Assembly: GCA_900549275.1 (NCBI GenBank)
Contig: URNU01000001.1
Coordinates: forward strand, 1-39,186
DNA length: 39,186 bases
From: an uncultured Collinsella sp.
Lineage (GTDB): Bacteria > Actinomycetota > Coriobacteriia > Coriobacteriales > Coriobacteriaceae
Direction of reading: 5' to 3'
In this document: piece after piece, positions 28,714 to 37,846 of the stretch
Layout of the letters: each line of letters opens with the position of its first letter
How positions within the stretch are numbered: position 1 is the stretch's first letter
Position numbers and translations under genes: made by a program
Notes under the pieces: model-generated
The model's database searches: none
What the model saw: the letters and a program-made list of their open reading frames with translations, nothing else
Told to the model about the DNA's origin: nothing

Positions 28714-29928
28714 ATGAAATACGACTTTAGCTCGCTTATCGACCGCCACGGCATGGACTCCATCGCCGTTGACTCTTGGGGTGAGATCCCCGGTATGGCT
28801 CCGAACGCACCCGACGAGGGCTTCGACCGCATTCCCATGTGGGTGGCCGACATGAATTTTGCCACGGTGCCCACGGTCCAGGAGCACATCATTCAGCGCG
28901 CTCAGCATCCCATGTTTGGCTACTTTAACCCGCGCGCCGAGTACTTCGACCGCATTATCGAATGGCAGGGCCGCCGTAATGGCGTCGAGGGCTTGGCACC
29001 TGAGCACATTGGCTACGAAAACGGCGTGCTGGGCGGTGTCGTGTCGACGCTGCGCGCGTATGTCCAGCCGGGCGATGCGGTGCTGGTCCACAGCCCCACC
29101 TACATCGGCTTTACCAAGTCCATTGAGGCCGCGGGCTATCGCATTGTCCACAGCCCGCTTAAGCTCGACGACCAAGGCGTGTGGCGTATGGACTTTGGGG
29201 ACATGGAGCGAAAGCTCGCCCTAAACCACATCCATGCCGCGGTGTTCTGCTCGCCGCACAATCCCTGCGGCCGCGTATGGGAGCGCGACGAGATCGAGCG
29301 TGCCATGGACATCTATCGCCAGCACGAATGCGTGGTGATCTCGGACGAGATTTGGTCCGATATCATCCTGCCGGGACACAAGCATATCCCGACGCAGTCG
29401 GTGAGCGAGGATGCCCGCATGCGCACGGTTGCCCTCTATGCGCCGAGCAAGACGTTCAACCTAGCGGGCCTGGTCGGCAGCTACCACATCATCTATAATG
29501 AGACGCTGCGCGACCGCGTGTGCGCCGTGTCCGACAAGACTCACTACAACGAGATGAACGTCCTCTCCATGCATGCGCTTATCGGTGCCTACCAGCCGCA
29601 AGGCTACGAGTGGGTGGACGAGCTCAACCAGGTGCTTGCCGGTAATATCGAGTACTTCTGCAATTACGTGGACGTGCATTTTGGGGGCGTGTCCTATTCA
29701 CGTCCGCAGGGCACGTACATGGTGTTTCTGGACTGCACCGAGTGGTGCCGCGAGCATGGCCGCGATATTCAGTGGCTGCTCGACGAGGGGGCGCGCGTGG
29801 GCGTCGGGTATCAGGACGGCCGCCCGTTCCACGGAACCTGCCACATTCGCGTGAATCTGGCGCTACCGCTTTCGCGCGTAAGGGAGGCGTGCGACCGTCT
29901 GGACCGCTACGTTTTTAATGCACGGTAA
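28714..29928 (+). CDS. PatB/MalY-type PLP aminotransferase (C-S beta-lyase)
   Basis: This 404-residue pyridoxal-phosphate enzyme belongs to the fold-type I class with the MalY/PatB signature: RIPMWVADMNFATVP at the start, CSPHNPCGRVW, then SDEIWSDIILPG, and Lys246 in YAPSKTFNLAGL as the PLP Schiff-base residue. Such enzymes cleave the C-S bond of cystathionine, cysteine or S-conjugates to give pyruvate, ammonia and a thiol or sulfide. ATG 28714 follows GGAG by 6 bases. It is a stand-alone gene closed by a hairpin. Hydrogen-sulfide production from cysteine by a gut anaerobe is a likely use. MalY-like regulatory activity cannot be excluded. Confidence 0.93.
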   Translation: MKYDFSSLIDRHGMDSIAVDSWGEIPGMAPNAPDEGFDRIPMWVADMNFATVPTVQEHIIQRAQHPMFGYFNPRAEYFDRIIEWQGRRNGVEGLAPEHIGYENGVLGGVVSTLRAYVQPGDAVLVHSPTYIGFTKSIEAAGYRIVHSPLKLDDQGVWRMDFGDMERKLALNHIHAAVFCSPHNPCGRVWERDEIERAMDIYRQHECVVISDEIWSDIILPGHKHIPTQSVSEDARMRTVALYAPSKTFNLAGLVGSYHIIYNETLRDRVCAVSDKTHYNEMNVLSMHALIGAYQPQGYEWVDELNQVLAGNIEYFCNYVDVHFGGVSYSRPQGTYMVFLDCTEWCREHGRDIQWLLDEGARVGVGYQDGRPFHGTCHIRVNLALPLSRVREACDRLDRYVFNAR

Positions 29929-29943
29929 GTGTGCGCTGCATGC

Positions 29944-29975
29944 GGGGCCTTCTGCCAAGTCGGCTGGAAGGCCCC
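29944..29975. terminator. Hairpin terminator after the PatB-type gene
   Basis: GGGGCCTTC and GAAGGCCCC (29944-29952 and 29967-29975) form a 9-bp stem with an inner GCC/GGC pair. No T-run follows, so termination strength is uncertain. Confidence 0.6.
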
Positions 29976-30072
29976 ACACGGTAAAGCGCCTGTAACAATT
30001 GGGCACTCGTGTGGTTTCGTTTGCTATTATCTTTAACCATTTAAGTCTGTAAACAGGATCGTATGGAGCTCG

Positions 30073-30942
30073 ATGAAAAGATCCCGTCGCTCGGTTGCCA
30101 TTTCGTTGTTTGTTGCGCTTGCAGTGGCGAGCGTCTTTGTCGTAGCGATAGCTGGCTGCTCCGGGTCGAATGACGGAGCCTCGACGTCTGCATTAGAAGG
30201 TCTGGACGCCTCGCAAGCCAAAGACGACGACCTTAAGACGCTCAACGTCGGAAGCGACCTCTATCCACCGTTTGTGTATACCGACGAGTACGGCGATATC
30301 GTTGGTCTGGATGTCGAGATATTGACCGAGGCTTTGGCCCGCATTGGTTACAAGCCAAAGTACCAGCTGATCGATTGGGAAAAGAAGGAAAAGCTGCTGG
30401 CGAGCGGCGAGCTCGATTGCGTCATGGGCAGCTTTAGCATGACAGGTCGCGAAAACGAGTATCGTTGGGCCGGCCCGTACCTTGCGAGCCGCCAGGTGGT
30501 CGCGGTCGATCCCCAGAGCGATATCTACACGCTTGCCGATCTTGAGGATAAGGTCGTGGCGGTCCAGTCCACCACCAAGCCCGAGGACATTTTGCTCAAT
30601 CATACAAATGAAAACGTTCCGAAGATCAAAGAGCTCTACTGCTTTTCGGACCGCTCATACCTGAACCCGGCGCTCGTCGAGGGCCTGGTCGACGCCATCG
30701 CCGCGCATGAGTCCTCGCTGCTCACCTACGAAAAAGACTATGGTGTGACGTATCGCATTTTGGATGAGCCGCTGCTAGAAGTTGGCTTGGGCACCGCTTT
30801 CGATATCAACGATACGCGCGGCATCGACGTTAAGCTCACCCATGCCTACCAAGAAATGCTTGCCGATGGCACCATGGAACGCCTGGTGTCAAAGTACTTT
30901 GATGACCCTGCACCATTTTTGAATACGGAGGGCCTGTCATGA
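30073..30942 (+). CDS. Extracellular solute-binding lipoprotein (SBP_bac_3 type)
   Basis: This 289-residue protein has a lipoprotein signal ending VVAIAGC (lipidated Cys29) and a periplasmic amino-acid-binding fold from about residue 55 onward (LNVGSDLYPPFVYTDEYGDI, then YQLIDWEKKEKLLASGELDC, and RENEYRWAGPYLASRQVVAV). There is no adjacent permease or ATPase gene. Its stop codon overlaps the start of a hybrid histidine kinase (ATGA), so the pair is translationally coupled and it most likely serves as sensory receptor, presenting an amino acid or related ligand to the kinase and not as a transporter part. The ribosome site is GGAG before ATG. Confidence 0.9.
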   Translation: MKRSRRSVAISLFVALAVASVFVVAIAGCSGSNDGASTSALEGLDASQAKDDDLKTLNVGSDLYPPFVYTDEYGDIVGLDVEILTEALARIGYKPKYQLIDWEKKEKLLASGELDCVMGSFSMTGRENEYRWAGPYLASRQVVAVDPQSDIYTLADLEDKVVAVQSTTKPEDILLNHTNENVPKIKELYCFSDRSYLNPALVEGLVDAIAAHESSLLTYEKDYGVTYRILDEPLLEVGLGTAFDINDTRGIDVKLTHAYQEMLADGTMERLVSKYFDDPAPFLNTEGLS

Positions 30943-33131
30943 TCGATGCGCCCGACCACGCCGTAGAGGAGCGGGGCGATCGTTCGGCATGGGTAGGGCT
31001 CATTGCCGCCCTGTTGGGGATAGCGCTCTCGGTTGTTGCCGGCATGATGAGCTACGGTTACACGACAGCCCAAGCCGAGCAGCGCTTTGCCGACGTTGTC
31101 GATTACGTGGCGACCCAGAGCCTTTCCTACGATGCGTTCAATAGCGCCTATACGACCAAAAACCTGATTCGCGTTATGGAGATCGCCGGAGAGGTGGCGC
31201 GCGATATGGAGCGCGACAGCTCGGTGGATAACGCCGCGCTCGAGCAATATGCTGACCAGTTCAACGTGAGCGCGCTGATCGTGACGGACGCATCGGGCAA
31301 CCTGGTGTCCGAGTCCTCGACGGATAACGTGGGTTACGAGTCGCTTGCTGCATATCTCAAAGAAGCGCCCGTGCTGGAGGTGGCAACCCATCCGCTTAAG
31401 TCCTATACCACTCGTATTACGCTTGCGGATGATTCGGTTGCAGACATTGGCTGTGTGACCCGGCAAGATGGCGAGGGTATCGTTATCGCGGTAAGGCATC
31501 AGAGCGCGAAGGCGGTTGCAAGCAATACGCTCAAACTGCAGAGTCTGCTCGAAGGCTATGAGACCATCGATAGCGGAAATATCGTGATCGAAAACGATGG
31601 CAAGGTCGTTGCGACCAACGCCGTTGAACCCACCATCTTGGGCGTGTTCGACCTGCCTGCGACGGACGCCATCATTGTCGACGAAATTAAGGATCGATGC
31701 CTGCCCGGCAAAGTCCGACTGGTCAACGTCAACGGCGAGTGGTATTTGGGCACATACGGCAAAGCGCAAAAATTCTACGTGTACACCTATGCCTCGGCGC
31801 GGCGCTACTTTGAGGTCGTCGCCGCTGTTGCTGCCGGCGTGCTGGTGCTCTACAGCGGTGTTATAGCCGTTGTTGTGATGGCGCGTCGCCGCGCTGATCG
31901 TCGACGTTTGACGGACTTGCTGCAGCAGGAGCGCGACTATGGCGACAGGCTAGCAAAGGCGGCACGTGAGGCCTCGTCTGCCAACTCGGCAAAGACGGAA
32001 TTTTTGCGTCGCATGAGCCACGATCTGCGCACGCCCATCAACGGCATTCGCGGTATGGTTGAGGTCGGCGATGCCAATGCGGATGATCTGCAAAAGCAGA
32101 CCGAGTGCCGCTCAAAGATCTGGACGGCATCGGGACTGCTGCTCGACCTTGCCAACGAGGCCCTGGATATGAGTCGCCTGGAGAGCGGGCAGGTCGATCT
32201 GGAGCTTGTTCCCACGAACTTGGCGACCCTCAACCATGAGGTGCGCGATATTCTGGAGCGCCAGGCCGAGGAGCGTCTGGTGACAATTATCTGCGACCAG
32301 CAGACGCTTGATCACCCCTATGCGCGGGTGAGCGTGACGCACCTCAAGCGTTTGTTGCTCAATATTGCCGGCAATGCCGTCAAGTATAACCGCCAGGGCG
32401 GCTATGTTCGCCTGGTGTGCCGCGAGGTGGAGCCAGCGGATGGCGTCCCCGTCTATGAATACACGATCGCCGACAACGGTATTGGCATGAGCGAGGAGTT
32501 CCAACAGCACCTCTACGAGCCGTTTTGCCGCGAGGAGCAACAGGTGGAAGGTGCTTCATCGGGAACTGGCCTGGGTGCGCCTATCGCAAAACAGTTGGTT
32601 GAGCTTATGGGCGGAACCATGAGCTTTACGAGTATCTTGGGGCAGGGGACGACGTTTACCATCCGTCTGCCGTTTGAGAAGTGCAAGCGCTCCGAGATTC
32701 CTCGGGCAGTTCGTGTGGACGCGGGCGACAGCGATGCACTCCAGGGCTTGCGCGTTTTGCTCGTAGAGGATAACGACCTGAATGCCGAGATCGCGCAGTT
32801 TACGCTCGCCCGCGCCGGTGCCGTCGTGACGCATGCTAAGGATGGTGAGTCTGCCGTCGAGATGTTTACCGCGAGCGCGCCGCACGAGTACGACGTGGTG
32901 TTGATGGACATCATGATGCCCGGTATCGATGGCCTTGAGGCCACGCGTCGGATTCGAGCACTCGATCGCGAGGATGCCGTGCTCACGCCGATTATCGCCG
33001 TGAGCGCCAACGCCTTTGCCGACGACCGTAGGCTTTCGCGCGAGGCGGGCATGAACGCGCACCTGAGCAAGCCTGTGAGCTCGCAGGAGCTCGTTGAGGC
33101 GCTTGCACACATAGCCGCCGACGCTTCATAA
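30939..33131 (+). CDS. Hybrid sensor histidine kinase with C-terminal receiver
   Basis: This 730-residue protein has a membrane helix (about 17-39), an extracytoplasmic region (about 40-290, Cache-like in pattern), a second helix (293-312), a HisKA domain with His361 in RRMSHDLRTPINGI, the ATPase boxes NIAGNAVKYN, DNGIGMSEE and GTGLGAPIAK, and a C-terminal receiver (VLLVEDNDLN, Asp657 in LMDIMMPGIDG). It overlaps the upstream lipoprotein gene by 4 bases. No HPt protein or DNA-binding response regulator is close, so its output must pass to a distant partner. A large hairpin ends the operon. Its C-terminal half is close in sequence to the fused kinase at 33721-36531, suggesting duplication. Confidence 0.94.
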   Translation: MIDAPDHAVEERGDRSAWVGLIAALLGIALSVVAGMMSYGYTTAQAEQRFADVVDYVATQSLSYDAFNSAYTTKNLIRVMEIAGEVARDMERDSSVDNAALEQYADQFNVSALIVTDASGNLVSESSTDNVGYESLAAYLKEAPVLEVATHPLKSYTTRITLADDSVADIGCVTRQDGEGIVIAVRHQSAKAVASNTLKLQSLLEGYETIDSGNIVIENDGKVVATNAVEPTILGVFDLPATDAIIVDEIKDRCLPGKVRLVNVNGEWYLGTYGKAQKFYVYTYASARRYFEVVAAVAAGVLVLYSGVIAVVVMARRRADRRRLTDLLQQERDYGDRLAKAAREASSANSAKTEFLRRMSHDLRTPINGIRGMVEVGDANADDLQKQTECRSKIWTASGLLLDLANEALDMSRLESGQVDLELVPTNLATLNHEVRDILERQAEERLVTIICDQQTLDHPYARVSVTHLKRLLLNIAGNAVKYNRQGGYVRLVCREVEPADGVPVYEYTIADNGIGMSEEFQQHLYEPFCREEQQVEGASSGTGLGAPIAKQLVELMGGTMSFTSILGQGTTFTIRLPFEKCKRSEIPRAVRVDAGDSDALQGLRVLLVEDNDLNAEIAQFTLARAGAVVTHAKDGESAVEMFTASAPHEYDVVLMDIMMPGIDGLEATRRIRALDREDAVLTPIIAVSANAFADDRRLSREAGMNAHLSKPVSSQELVEALAHIAADAS

Positions 33132-33133
33132 GC

Positions 33134-33173
33134 ATATGGCTCGGTTCCAAGGTGGGTTGGAACCGAGCCATAT
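33134..33173. terminator. Bidirectional terminator between kinase and pyridoxamine-oxidase-like genes
   Basis: Perfect 17-bp arms (33134-33150 and 33157-33173, starting ATATGGCTCGGTTCCAA) with a 6-base loop lie 3 bases after the kinase stop, between convergent genes. Confidence 0.88.
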
Positions 33174-33200
33174 TGCTATTGATGAGGCCTGATGAGGGGC

Positions 33201-33680
33201 TTACTTTTCTTGAATCTGCTTGCCGCAGAGATGCTCAATCGTAATCTCGTAGAGTTGGACGCCCTTGATGTCTTTGGCGATTTCCTCCTCGACTTCTTCG
33301 GCAGAAGGGTAGTACTTAAGGGCGAGCTGGCGGACTTTGTCCTCGATAAACGCGGGGGTGTCATTTGCCAGGCGACAGCGGCCAAAGACCACGGTACTCA
33401 TAACGTACGGAGCCCAGTCGCCGTCCTGGTGCCACTCGTTGCCGTAAACGGTAAAGCAGACCTTGTCATCGCGCTTAAGTGCGTCGACCTTGTGGCCAGC
33501 CTTGGCGCCATGGAAATAAATCTTGTCGTGCTCGGCGTCAAAGAAGTAGTTGACGGGAATGGCGTACGGGTAGCCATCGTCGCCGTTGACGGCAAAGACG
33601 CCGCGCTTGCAGGTGGCGAGCAGTTCGCGCGCTTCCTCGTCGGTGATGGCGCGTTTCTTTCGACGTAAGGGCCTAAACAT
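33201..33680 (-). CDS. Pyridoxamine 5'-phosphate oxidase-like flavoprotein (NimA-like)
   Basis: This 159-residue protein shows the split-barrel FMN-binding fold: AITDEEARELLATCKRG, FAVNGDDGYPYAIPVNYFF, IYFHGAKAGHKVDAL and VMSTVVFGRCRLAN, typical of the NimA/PNPOx-like group. Members reduce nitro compounds or bind FMN/F420 in detoxification; the exact reaction here is unknown. ATG is preceded by GAAAGGAAG, and the gene lies 40 bases downstream of the fused binding-domain kinase, so both may be co-transcribed. A nitroimidazole-resistance role is possible but not shown. Confidence 0.9.
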   Translation of the reverse strand: MFRPLRRKKRAITDEEARELLATCKRGVFAVNGDDGYPYAIPVNYFFDAEHDKIYFHGAKAGHKVDALKRDDKVCFTVYGNEWHQDGDWAPYVMSTVVFGRCRLANDTPAFIEDKVRQLALKYYPSAEEVEEEIAKDIKGVQLYEITIEHLCGKQIQEK

Positions 33681-33720
33681 CGTTGGCTTCCTTTCTGGTC
33701 GTGCGTGGTTGCTGCAAAAA

Positions 33721-36531
33721 CTATAGCGAAACGGATCCGTTTTTCTTGATGCGGGCGAGTATGTTTTTGAGCTTGTTAAAGTCGATCGGTTTGGACAGAT
33801 GAGCGTTCATGCCGGCAGCGTGTGCCGCCTGGGCGTCTTCGGCAAAGGCGTTGGCGGTGAGCGCGATGATGGGGATATCGGCTGCATCGACCTTCTCGCT
33901 CAGACGAATCGCGCGGGTTGCCTCGTAGCCGTCCATGCCCGGCATCATAATGTCCATCAGGATCGCATCGAAGCTGCCGGCGGGATGCGACAGGTACAGA
34001 TCGACGGCTTCGTTGCCGTTGGCGGCGCGGGTGACCACGACGCCTTCGGATTCTAGCAGCGCCTGGGCAATCTCGGCATTCAATTCGTTGTCTTCGGCGA
34101 GCAGCACGTTCATGTTGGCGAGCGAGCAGTCGAGCGCTCTCTCGACCGTATTCGCCCGCGCCTGGGGGTTCTTGTCGATATCGAGCGGAATCTGGACGTT
34201 GAACGTACTCCCCACGCCAACCTCACTCGAAATCTCAATCGTACCGCCCATCAGTTCAATAAGCGACTTGACGATTGGCATACCCATGCCGGTTCCTTGG
34301 AACTTGCTGCGCGCATCGTCACCTTCTTGGGCAAACGGCTCATAGATATGCTTTAAAAACTCGGGAGCCATGCCAATGCCGGTATCCGAAACGCTAAAGC
34401 AAAAGAGCGCGCGCCCGTTATCGAGTGGCTTGGTCTTTGAGCTAAAGGTGACGGAGCCGCCGTGCTTGTTGTACTTAATGCTGTTGTCTAACAGGTTGAT
34501 CATGATCTGTCGGATATGGGTGGGACTGCCGATCATGTATGGCCCCGTGGCGTACGGCAGACTATTGTCCTGCATGGTGATGCCGTTATCGGATGCGCGG
34601 AGCTTGCACAGCACTAGCGTATCGTCACAGAGTTCTTTGAGGTTAAAAGGCGCATGTTCCAGTGTTAGCTTGCGGTCTTCGATTTTGCCCATTTCGAGGA
34701 TGTCGTTGATCAGCGAGAGCAGATGATTGGCGGCAACGCGCGCCTTGGCACGGCTCTCGCGGGCGACTTGCATATCGCCTTCCTTCAGTTCCTCGATCTC
34801 GATAAGGCCCAGGATGCCGTTGAGCGGCGTGCGGATGTCGTGGCTCATGCGCGTGAGGAATGCCGTCTTAGCGGCGTTGGCAGCGTCGGCTTTCCGCTGT
34901 TCTTTCTGCGCACGTTGAAGCGACCAGGCAAGGATGACGATGCTGGTGAGCAAAATGCAGATGATAACAGTCACAATGGCGGCGCGGTTGCGGTAGAGAA
35001 ACTGGAACGTGTCCGATTCCTGTGCCGTGTACGACGTTGAGGAGTAGCTGCTGGCGGAGAGCGATTCGCCGGCATTGATGATGCCCTTATTAATGATTCC
35101 CAGCAGTTCGGGCTTGCCACGAGAAATCCAGCACGAGAGCTCACAGGTGTCAGGGAGCTCGATCGTCTCGCAGTCCTCGAGATCATAACGGTCGCCGATG
35201 GTTTTTACGCGTGAACTGGGAGCGACGATGCAGTGCACCGTTCCCTTCCTGAGGGCGTCGAACGCTTCATCGTCGGATTGGTATTCGGTTACGGTCGCTG
35301 TGGGGAACAGACTTTCAAGTGCATTTTGGTTGATAAACGATGATTTGGTACAGGCGATGCTCTGAAGGTCTTTGTTCAGGTCGCTGCCGGTGTGGATGGC
35401 GGTGAGGGACATGGTCCCCAACGATACCGACTGCACAACGCCTGTTTGCTCGGCAAACCAGTAATCTCGGTATACCGGCAGCGCAACGTCTATGCTCCCC
35501 TTTGACAGGGCCTTTGACATCATCTTGTAGCTATCAAAGGCGACGGTTTTGACCGTAATGCCAAATTTATCGTGCAGCGTCGTCGCAAGCGATGCGAGCG
35601 AGCCTTCCATTTCGCCGTCTTCGTCTTCGTTACAGTAGGGGAGTTTGCCCGTAATGTAGCCGAGCGTGATGGTGTTGTCATTTGCTTTGAGCCAGGAACA
35701 TTCGGGGCCGTTGAGCGATGATGAACCGCTGTTTTGGGTCGAGTAGCTAGATTTGACTTCGTCGTTATAGCGTGGGTTGACGCGGGCGATTGCCGTCATG
35801 GCAGCATTGATGTTGTTCATCAGGTCGGGGCGGCTTTTGGGAACGGCAAAGTAGTAGTCGCTCGAACCAATGTAGAACATGGGGGAGGCACTGGGCGACG
35901 AGATCGTGTCATTCATGATGACGGCATCGACCTCGTTGTTTGCGAGCGCGTCAAAGAGAACGGAGTCTCCGTCATACTCCCTGTATGTGCAGGCGATTCC
36001 TTCGTTGGTGAGCCACTGCTGGCCAACGAAGGTTTGCATAACGCCGGGGTTGTAGCCGATGGTAAGGCCCTGGAGCGCTTGGGGGTCACCCTTGGCCAGA
36101 TCGTCGCGATCGGGCCTGGCGTAGATGTAGTAGCGTTCGGTGCCCTCGGGGTTCGAGGAAAAGAGCAGCTTTTGGGCGCGTTCCTCGGAGTAGGAGATGT
36201 TGGGCATGAGGTCGATCTCGCCCGCCTCGAGCATGTCCATAAGCTCGGTGAAGGTGCCGGTGACGTATTCGTACCGCCAGCCGGGCGTGTAGTACGACAG
36301 GGTCTGGAGGTACTCGTAGCCCCATCCCGAGAGACGCTCGCCGGGAGTGCCGTCCTGGAAGCCCTCGTTGTTGACGAGCCAGCCGACGCGGACCGTCTTG
36401 ACTTGCTGATCGGAGTCGGCGGCAAAGGCGGGGGCGGGCGCGACGGCGCTCAGTACGGTGAGCGCGGTAAGCGCAACGACCAGAGCGCGACATATAACTG
36501 AACGAAGGACAGTGGCAGCTCTCACATGCAA
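33721..36531 (-). CDS. Hybrid histidine kinase with two fused solute-binding domains (EvgS/BvgS-like)
   Basis: This 936-residue protein has a cleaved signal peptide (LSAVAPAPAFA, about residues 26-37), two periplasmic solute-binding domains (about 45-265 and 285-510), one membrane helix (about 515-540), HisKA with His564 in RMSHDIRTPLNGI, ATPase boxes NLLDNSIKYN, DTGIGMAPEF and GTGMGMPIVK, and a receiver with Asp860 in LMDIMMPGMDG. It thus fuses in one chain what the neighbouring lipoprotein-plus-kinase pair does in two. Such VFT kinases sense small ligands outside the cell. Length is typical for BvgS-like proteins lacking the PAS and HPt domains. No cognate DNA-binding regulator is nearby. 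ATG has AGGA 5 bases upstream. Confidence 0.94.
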   Translation of the reverse strand: MHVRAATVLRSVICRALVVALTALTVLSAVAPAPAFAADSDQQVKTVRVGWLVNNEGFQDGTPGERLSGWGYEYLQTLSYYTPGWRYEYVTGTFTELMDMLEAGEIDLMPNISYSEERAQKLLFSSNPEGTERYYIYARPDRDDLAKGDPQALQGLTIGYNPGVMQTFVGQQWLTNEGIACTYREYDGDSVLFDALANNEVDAVIMNDTISSPSASPMFYIGSSDYYFAVPKSRPDLMNNINAAMTAIARVNPRYNDEVKSSYSTQNSGSSSLNGPECSWLKANDNTITLGYITGKLPYCNEDEDGEMEGSLASLATTLHDKFGITVKTVAFDSYKMMSKALSKGSIDVALPVYRDYWFAEQTGVVQSVSLGTMSLTAIHTGSDLNKDLQSIACTKSSFINQNALESLFPTATVTEYQSDDEAFDALRKGTVHCIVAPSSRVKTIGDRYDLEDCETIELPDTCELSCWISRGKPELLGIINKGIINAGESLSASSYSSTSYTAQESDTFQFLYRNRAAIVTVIICILLTSIVILAWSLQRAQKEQRKADAANAAKTAFLTRMSHDIRTPLNGILGLIEIEELKEGDMQVARESRAKARVAANHLLSLINDILEMGKIEDRKLTLEHAPFNLKELCDDTLVLCKLRASDNGITMQDNSLPYATGPYMIGSPTHIRQIMINLLDNSIKYNKHGGSVTFSSKTKPLDNGRALFCFSVSDTGIGMAPEFLKHIYEPFAQEGDDARSKFQGTGMGMPIVKSLIELMGGTIEISSEVGVGSTFNVQIPLDIDKNPQARANTVERALDCSLANMNVLLAEDNELNAEIAQALLESEGVVVTRAANGNEAVDLYLSHPAGSFDAILMDIMMPGMDGYEATRAIRLSEKVDAADIPIIALTANAFAEDAQAAHAAGMNAHLSKPIDFNKLKNILARIKKNGSVSL

Positions 36532-36605
36532 TCCTAACGAATCGAGACATTACCGCATAAGAATACCAGCTCCGCCTGCCCAGTCGGCAGCAGCACCGCT
36601 AGACG

Positions 36606-36681
36606 GTCCCACAACCGGCAGTTGGAGACAGTCCCTTTCTGCCGGCACAAAAGGAACGTCCCTAACTGCCGGTTGTGGGAC
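36606..36681. repeat. Large hairpin repeat in a divergent promoter region
   Basis: Perfect 18-bp arms beginning GTCCCACAACCGGCAGTT (36606-36623 and 36664-36681) enclose a 40-base loop with further GTCCC and ACGTCCC units and a second CTGCCGGCA. It lies between divergent genes, so it is not a simple terminator. It fits the GGGAC/GTCCC family seen at 24582, 25425 and 26439. Confidence 0.72.
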
Positions 36682-36725
36682 AATACCGAGCGAACGTGAT
36701 TGGGCGTCTGGGAAAAGGGATCGCG

Positions 36726-37151
36726 ATGAACAAGTTGAGAACGCTTGCCGACGTGCTGCGACAGGCTGGCTTTGCGCGCATCACGGGCTTGTTTCTTATC
36801 TTTTACCTGCTGTGCTCGACGGCCGTCTGGCTGTCCGAGCCTACGACCCTCACCTTTGGCGATGGACTTTGGTTTAGCTTTGAGACGGTCTCGACCATCG
36901 GCTTTGGCGACATTCCGGCCGAAACACCGGTTGCCCGCGCTATTACCGTCGTCTTGAGCGTTATTAGCATCTTCTACATCGCCATGCTCACGGGCGTGGC
37001 GGTGAACTACTGCAATACGCTCATCAAGATGCGTCAAAAGGACACCATGGCGCGCTTTATAGACGATCTTGAGCATTTGGAAGAGCTCGATCGCGACCAG
37101 CTCGCCGATCTGTCGCGCCGCGTGCGCGAATATCGGCGCCGCCAACGCTAG
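36726..37151 (+). CDS. Two-transmembrane potassium channel
   Basis: This 141-residue protein has a basic N-terminus, membrane helix 1 (about 17-37), a pore loop with the potassium selectivity filter TIGFGD (57-62), and helix 2 (about 70-92), followed by a charged cytoplasmic helix (about 100-141) ending RREYRRRQR-like. It is a minimal KcsA-like or Ion_trans_2 channel without RCK domain. ATG 36726 is chosen over an upstream in-frame start because GGGAAAAGGG lies just before. The LOG-family gene follows after 36 bases, so they may form an operon. A role in potassium efflux or membrane potential is inferred from family. Confidence 0.9.
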   Translation: MNKLRTLADVLRQAGFARITGLFLIFYLLCSTAVWLSEPTTLTFGDGLWFSFETVSTIGFGDIPAETPVARAITVVLSVISIFYIAMLTGVAVNYCNTLIKMRQKDTMARFIDDLEHLEELDRDQLADLSRRVREYRRRQR

Positions 37152-37187
37152 AGCGGGCGTCGCGCGTCACGACGAGGGGGACTGAAT

Positions 37188-37721
37188 ATGAATATCACGG
37201 TATACCTGGGCGCCAGCGTTGGTAACGACCCAGCATTTCTGCCTGCGGTGCAAGAGCTGGGCAACTGGATTGGCTCCAACGGGCACGCGCTGGTATACGG
37301 CGGGTCCAAGTCGGGTCTGATGGGTGCGCTCGCCGATAGCGTGCTCGATGCCGGCGGACATGTGACGGGTGTGGAGCCGAGCTTTTTTATCGAGGCTGAG
37401 TTTCAGCACGACGGAATCGACGACCTTATCGTGACGAGTGATATGGCAGAGCGTAAGGCAAAGATGATCGAGCTCGGCGATGCGTTCATTGCCTTTCCGG
37501 GCGGCACGGGCACGCTCGAGGAGATTGCCGAGGTTATGTCCGCGGTATCGTTGGGGCATTTGGATGCGCCGTGCATCTTGTACAACCTCGGGGGTTACTA
37601 CAACGATCTTAAGGCGCTGCTCGGGCACATGATTGATAAGGGTTTATCGAGCCCGCAGCGCCAGCAAGGCATTTACTTTGCCGAGGATCTGTGCGAAATC
37701 GCATCAATTATCAACGAATAA
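37188..37721 (+). CDS. LOG-family nucleotide hydrolase (Rossmann fold)
   Basis: This 177-residue protein carries the LOG signature: GGSKSGLMG (38-46), the pair R89-K90 in AERKAKM, and PGGTGTLEE (104-112), which places the phosphate and catalytic residues of cytokinin-type 5'-monophosphate phosphoribohydrolases. Bacterial members cleave the base from AMP-type nucleotides or act in purine salvage; the physiological substrate is often unproven. Length is normal. GAGGGG lies before ATG. It is 36 bases after the potassium channel gene and 125 before the CLC gene. Confidence 0.92.
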   Translation: MNITVYLGASVGNDPAFLPAVQELGNWIGSNGHALVYGGSKSGLMGALADSVLDAGGHVTGVEPSFFIEAEFQHDGIDDLIVTSDMAERKAKMIELGDAFIAFPGGTGTLEEIAEVMSAVSLGHLDAPCILYNLGGYYNDLKALLGHMIDKGLSSPQRQQGIYFAEDLCEIASIINE

Positions 37722-37780
37722 GCCTTGAGCCTGTCCCGCCGTGGTCCCCGGTGGCTCCGTTTGCAGCGCAGACGGTTGGC

Positions 37781-37807
37781 TTGACTGGGCTACACTCGCT
37801 CTACAAT
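37781..37807 (+). promoter_or_regulatory. Possible promoter of the CLC channel gene
   Basis: TTGACT (37781-37786) and TACAAT (37802-37807) are good hexamers but only 15 bases apart, about 40 bases before the start codon. The short spacer lowers confidence. Confidence 0.35.
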
Positions 37808-37846
37808 AAAACGTATCTATGTCGACTTTGACCGCGGGAGGACCCG

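Noticed and set aside
29999..30030. TTGGGC/TATTAT promoter before the binding lipoprotein
   Set aside because: The spacer is 20 bases and the -35 is poor; not strong enough to list.
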